Below are positions 61,074 through 64,000 of a stretch of 64,000 bases of DNA, piece by piece (position 1 is the first letter of the stretch; every line of letters begins with the position of its first letter). Below the pieces are notes generated by a model. The model was not told the DNA's origin and did not search any database. It was given only the letters and a program-made list of their open reading frames with translations. The DNA is from Actinomycetales bacterium SN12 (GTDB taxonomy: Bacteria > Actinomycetota > Actinomycetes > Actinomycetales > Microbacteriaceae). Position numbers and translations under genes: made by a program. Location of the stretch: the NCBI GenBank assembly GCA_002837415.1, contig PJCV01000005.1, positions 62,001-126,000 on the forward strand. The letters are read 5' to 3'.

Positions 61074-62288
61074 GTGATCCGCCGCATCCCGACGACCTGG
61101 CTCGCCCTCGACATCCTCGGGGCGCTCTTCGGCCTGCTGATCACCGTGCCGCTCTCCCTGGCCTTCAGCGCGGGGCAGATGAGCTTCTGGCTGCCTGACT
61201 CCCAGGCGACGTTCGCGCTCGTCGTCGTCTCGCTGCTGGTCTGGGGCGCCGTGGCGATCAGCCGCCTCTCACCCCCGGTCGCGCTCATCCTGGCGTGGGC
61301 AGGGGCGCTCCTGCAGATGACCGCAGGGCTGCCCCCGGCCCCGGTCGACGTCGCGATCTTCGGAGTGCTGTTCGCGACATCCGCGTGGGGCACGAAGCAG
61401 ATGCTCTGGCTCGGCGGCGCCTCGGCCGTCGGCGGCGGAGTGATCGGCGGCCTCTACATCGGCCTGCTGCAGTACGACTTCGGAACGATCACGGCCTCGG
61501 CGCCCATCGAGATGCGCCTGCTTCTGCTGAGCGTGACGATGGGCCTCACGATCGTGCTGTCGCTGGCCCTGGCCTGGGGTGCCGGGCTGCTGTGGCGCCT
61601 GGTGCGGCAGAGCAGGGCCAACCGCGAGGCGCAGCAGCGCGCCGAGACGGCGGCAGCCGAAGAGCAGGAGCGGGTGCGCATCGCCCGCGACATGCACGAC
61701 ATCGTCGCGCACTCCCTCGCCGTCGTCATCGCGCAGTCCGACGGTGCGCGCTACGCGGCGGCGGCGAAGCCCGAGCTCGCCCAGGAGGCGCTGGTCACGA
61801 TCGCGCAGACCGCGCGTTCCGCTCTGTCGGACGTGCGGATGCTGCTGACCCAGCTGCGTCACCGCCAGGGAGACGGCCCGCAGCCGACCCTCGCCGACCT
61901 GGAAGCGCTGTTCGCGCAGGTGCGTCAAGCCGGTGTCGAGCCGCGGGTGACGGTCGACCCGATGCCACCCGCCGAGCCGCCGGGGGCGATCCAGCTCGCC
62001 GTCTACCGGATCCTGCAGGAGGCGCTCACCAACGCGATCCGTCACGGCGGCGGCGAGGTCGATGTGCGGCTGTCCTGGTGGGCTGATCGGGTAGACGTCG
62101 CCGTGCGCAACCGCATCCCGCCCTCGAAGCAGGCCACACCGGGAGTGCCGCCCACTCACACCGGCGGGCACGGGGTCATCGGCATGCGCGAACGTGCACA
62201 GCTCGTCGGCGGTTCGCTCACAGTGCAACATGAACCGGCCTGGTTCACGGTGCGCGCTACGCTTCCGATCGGCCCCTCGGCGAACTGA
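61074..62288 (+). CDS. Sensor histidine kinase (NarL/DesK-type, HisKA_3)
   Basis: Membrane kinase of 404 residues. About five N-terminal spans (residues 10-175) are followed by a HisKA_3 dimer domain with the phospho-acceptor His208 in RIARDMHDIVAHSLAVVI. A HATPase domain follows, with YRILQEALTNAIRHGGG and HTGGHGVIGMRERAQLVGG. The signal is unknown. The start is GTG at 61074, just behind the repeat array. The response regulator follows 27 bp downstream. Confidence 0.94.
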   Translation: MIRRIPTTWLALDILGALFGLLITVPLSLAFSAGQMSFWLPDSQATFALVVVSLLVWGAVAISRLSPPVALILAWAGALLQMTAGLPPAPVDVAIFGVLFATSAWGTKQMLWLGGASAVGGGVIGGLYIGLLQYDFGTITASAPIEMRLLLLSVTMGLTIVLSLALAWGAGLLWRLVRQSRANREAQQRAETAAAEEQERVRIARDMHDIVAHSLAVVIAQSDGARYAAAAKPELAQEALVTIAQTARSALSDVRMLLTQLRHRQGDGPQPTLADLEALFAQVRQAGVEPRVTVDPMPPAEPPGAIQLAVYRILQEALTNAIRHGGGEVDVRLSWWADRVDVAVRNRIPPSKQATPGVPPTHTGGHGVIGMRERAQLVGGSLTVQHEPAWFTVRATLPIGPSAN

Positions 62289-62315
62289 GTGGCCGAAGAC
62301 GACCAGGAGGTCAGG

Positions 62316-62951
62316 ATGATCAGGGTCGTGCTCGTCGACGATCAGGCGCTGTTCCGCGCGGGCGTGCGGATGCTCGTCTCGTCGCAGCCCGACATGGACG
62401 TGGTCGGCGAAGCCGGCGACGGCAGAGAGGCGCTCGAGGTCATCGGACGCACCCGTCCCGACGTCGTGCTGATGGACATCCGGATGCCCGTGATGGACGG
62501 TCTGACGGCCACCGCGGAGCTGCTCGCCCAGCCCGACCCGCCGCGGGTCGTGATGCTCACCACGTTCGACCTCGACGAGGCGGCGGCGCGAGCCATCCAG
62601 CGGGGAGCCAGCGGCTTCCTGCTCAAGGACGCCGACCCGGAGTTCCTGCTCGCGGCCATCCGGACCGTCGTGTCCGGATCGAGCGTGATCGCGGCATCCG
62701 CTACCCGCGAGCTGTTCGCGCACTTCACCGCCGAGACCAAGCCGGTGCCCTCGGAGTTCGCCGACCTCACCGACCGCGAGCGCGAGATCTTCGCGCTCGC
62801 CGCGCGAGGGCTGTCGAACGCCGAGATCGCGGCGCGCGAATTCCTCAGCGAGGCGACCGTGAAGACGCACATCAGCCGCATCCTCACCAAGCTGCGCCTG
62901 CGCGATCGCGTGCAGCTGGTCGTCTTCGCCTTCGAGCACGGCCTCGCCTGA
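62316..62951 (+). CDS. NarL/LuxR-type response regulator
   Basis: Regulator of 211 residues from the ATG at 62316, behind the strong AGGAGGTCAGG. The receiver domain holds the phospho-acceptor Asp54 in VVLMDIRMPVMDG and Lys in FLLKDADPEFL. A LuxR-type HTH fills the C-terminus (LTDREREIFALAARGLSNAEIAAREFLSEATVKTHISRIL). A GTG at 62289 in the same frame is less likely because it lacks a ribosome site. It probably controls the ABC exporter genes that follow. Confidence 0.94.
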   Translation: MIRVVLVDDQALFRAGVRMLVSSQPDMDVVGEAGDGREALEVIGRTRPDVVLMDIRMPVMDGLTATAELLAQPDPPRVVMLTTFDLDEAAARAIQRGASGFLLKDADPEFLLAAIRTVVSGSSVIAASATRELFAHFTAETKPVPSEFADLTDREREIFALAARGLSNAEIAAREFLSEATVKTHISRILTKLRLRDRVQLVVFAFEHGLA

Positions 62952-63053
62952 CGCGGCGTACACCGCTCGCCGCGGCGGATCATCCTCTCGATGTATCCGG
63001 ATGCCACCCCGAGGCCGATGCGCCGGGGCAGGCCCGGAAAATAGCGTCGAAGC

Positions 63054-63815
63054 ATGGAGATCACGACCTCGGACCTCGGCCTCGCCGCACGCGTCCAGCA
63101 CCTCACCAAGACCTACGGGGCCGGAGCCGCCGGCGTCCGCGCCCTCGATGACGTCAGCGTCGGCATCCGTCGCGGTCAGTTCACCGCGATCATGGGCCCG
63201 TCCGGCTCGGGCAAGTCCACGCTCATGCACATCATGGCCGGCCTCGACGCCCCGACCGAGGGACTCGCGTGGATCGGAGACACCGAGATCACCGGCCTCA
63301 GCGACCTCGACATGACGATTCTGCGGCGTCGCCGCGTCGGGTTCATCTTCCAGGCGTTCAACCTGGTGCCAACCCTTGACGCCCTCGGCAACATCCTGCT
63401 GCCCTTCGAGCTCGACGGGCGCCAGCCGACGGCCATCGAGCGCGCGCGCACCGATGGTCTCATCGAGCGCCTGGGTCTGGCATCCCGCCTCACCCACCGG
63501 CCGCACGAGCTCTCGGGCGGACAGCAGCAGCGCGTCGCGATCGCTCGCGCGCTCGCCACCGCACCGGACCTCGTGTTCGCCGACGAGCCGACCGGAAACC
63601 TCGACTCGCGCAGCGGACGCGAGGTGCTCGCTCTGCTCGCGAGCGCCAGCCGTGAGCACGGGCAGTCGATCGCGATGGTCACGCACGACGCGATCGCCGC
63701 GAGCCACGCCGACCGCGTGCTGTTCCTCGGCGACGGCCGCATCACCGCCGACCACCCGAAGCAGAGCGCCGAGCAGATCGCCGCGCACATGCTCGCCGCG
63801 GAGGTGGCGGCATGA
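63054..63815 (+). CDS. ABC exporter ATP-binding protein (MacB/LolD type)
   Basis: ATPase of 253 residues. Walker [11 protein letters not shown]-loop [17 protein letters not shown], signature [15 protein letters not shown], Walker [17 protein letters not shown] and H-loop [14 protein letters not shown] are all present. This type drives FtsX-like permeases in antibiotic or peptide efflux and membrane-lipid handling. The ATG overlap (ATGA) with the next gene shows the partner. The two-component system upstream is the usual regulator of such exporters. Confidence 0.94.
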   Translation: MEITTSDLGLAARVQHLTKTYGAGAAGVRALDDVSVGIRRGQFTAIMGPSGSGKSTLMHIMAGLDAPTEGLAWIGDTEITGLSDLDMTILRRRRVGFIFQAFNLVPTLDALGNILLPFELDGRQPTAIERARTDGLIERLGLASRLTHRPHELSGGQQQRVAIARALATAPDLVFADEPTGNLDSRSGREVLALLASASREHGQSIAMVTHDAIAASHADRVLFLGDGRITADHPKQSAEQIAAHMLAAEVAA

Positions 63816-64000
63816 GCGCGCCCGCTGCGACGATGCCGCGTCTCGAACCTGGCCGCCCGCGCGCGGCTCGCCTCGGCTGGCTGCGCGAGCGGGGGATGGG
63901 TGCCAGCATCCTCGTCTCGGCGCTCGCCGCCGCCTTCGGCGTGATCCTCGTCGAGGTGACCGCCTACATCGGCGCCGTGCTGCAGTCCGACCCGTTCATC
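63812..64000 (+). CDS. FtsX-like ABC permease (N-terminal part, cut by window edge)
   Basis: The frame starts at the ATG 63812 overlapping the ATPase stop and is open to the window end (63 codons). After a polar tail ([19 protein letters not shown]) a hydrophobic segment begins ([19 protein letters not shown]), the first span of an FtsX/MacB-type permease. The identification rests on this start and the coupling to the ATPase gene. Confidence 0.75.
   Translation, partial: MSAPAATMPRLEPGRPRAARLGWLRERGMGASILVSALAAAFGVILVEVTAYIGAVLQSDPFI

Noticed and set aside
60207-61077. Overlapping open frames across the family C repeats
   Set aside because: Their C-terminal parts encode the same repeated peptide in several frames, which is the signature of translated palindromic repeats rather than genes.
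1-64000. tRNA, rRNA, riboswitch or prophage
   Set aside because: No cloverleaf-like CCA-type ends, rRNA segments, recognisable riboswitch cores, integrase or phage structural genes were seen on reading. A covariance-model search would be the decisive test.

Overview
The window is chromosomal DNA from a high-GC Gram-positive bacterium, most probably a Microbacteriaceae member close to Microbacterium. The evidence is the very high GC content with strong GC bias at third codon positions, frequent GTG starts, the recurring GGATGCC/GGCATCC word, a BldC-type regulator followed by a tiny bS22-like ribosomal protein near proC, menaquinone genes, and System II cytochrome c maturation genes behind a histidine phosphatase. 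The last two arrangements are familiar from Actinobacteria. The genus is inference. No rRNA, tRNA, CRISPR array, prophage, transposase or replication origin was recognised.

Layout. 1-7 kb: truncated Mn-catalase, M20 dipeptidase, AAA ATPase, an ECF41 sigma factor with its carboxymuconolactone-decarboxylase-like partner, threonine synthase, FUSC membrane protein. 7-12 kb: an iron-siderophore block (siderophore-interacting reductase, binding lipoprotein, two permeases, ATPase) read divergently from a DtxR/IdeR-like box. 12-25 kb: DNA glycosylase, wHTH regulator, SbcDC nuclease, nucleosidase, NAD synthetase, a large RecB-like nuclease-helicase, acetyltransferases. 25-32 kb: upp, tadA, a cation-diffusion facilitator, proC, a two-gene potassium uptake system, ArsR, BldC, bS22-like protein, and a rhodanese/glutaredoxin/Dabb operon. 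32-40 kb: amino-acid ABC importer, TSUP carrier, sugar ABC importer. 40-48 kb: aspS, a membrane protein with a winged-helix regulator, and histidine phosphatase-ResA-CcdA-ResB-CcsB. 48-54 kb: YhgE/Pip protein and an MMPL exporter that carries a degenerate ABC-ATPase-like tail, divergent from a TetR gene across a nested palindrome. 54-64 kb: menC, PadR with a membrane protein, cyclophilin lipoprotein, menB-menE, a methyltransferase, and a NarL-type two-component system followed by a MacB-like ABC exporter that runs off the end.

Most coding content is ordinary housekeeping and transport. The most unusual signal is non-coding. Ten gene junctions hold large palindromic elements that fall into six sequence families. 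Most share one design: a short motif repeated directly two or more times, then the same motif repeated in inverted orientation. Every element lies just behind at least one stop codon, some are amplified in tandem (47.9-48.7 kb and 60.7-61.0 kb), and two abut the broken end of a truncated gene. They behave like a set of 3'-end or terminator-like dispersed repeats. The second notable item is the MMPL/pseudo-ABC fusion with its YhgE partner and probable TetR operator.
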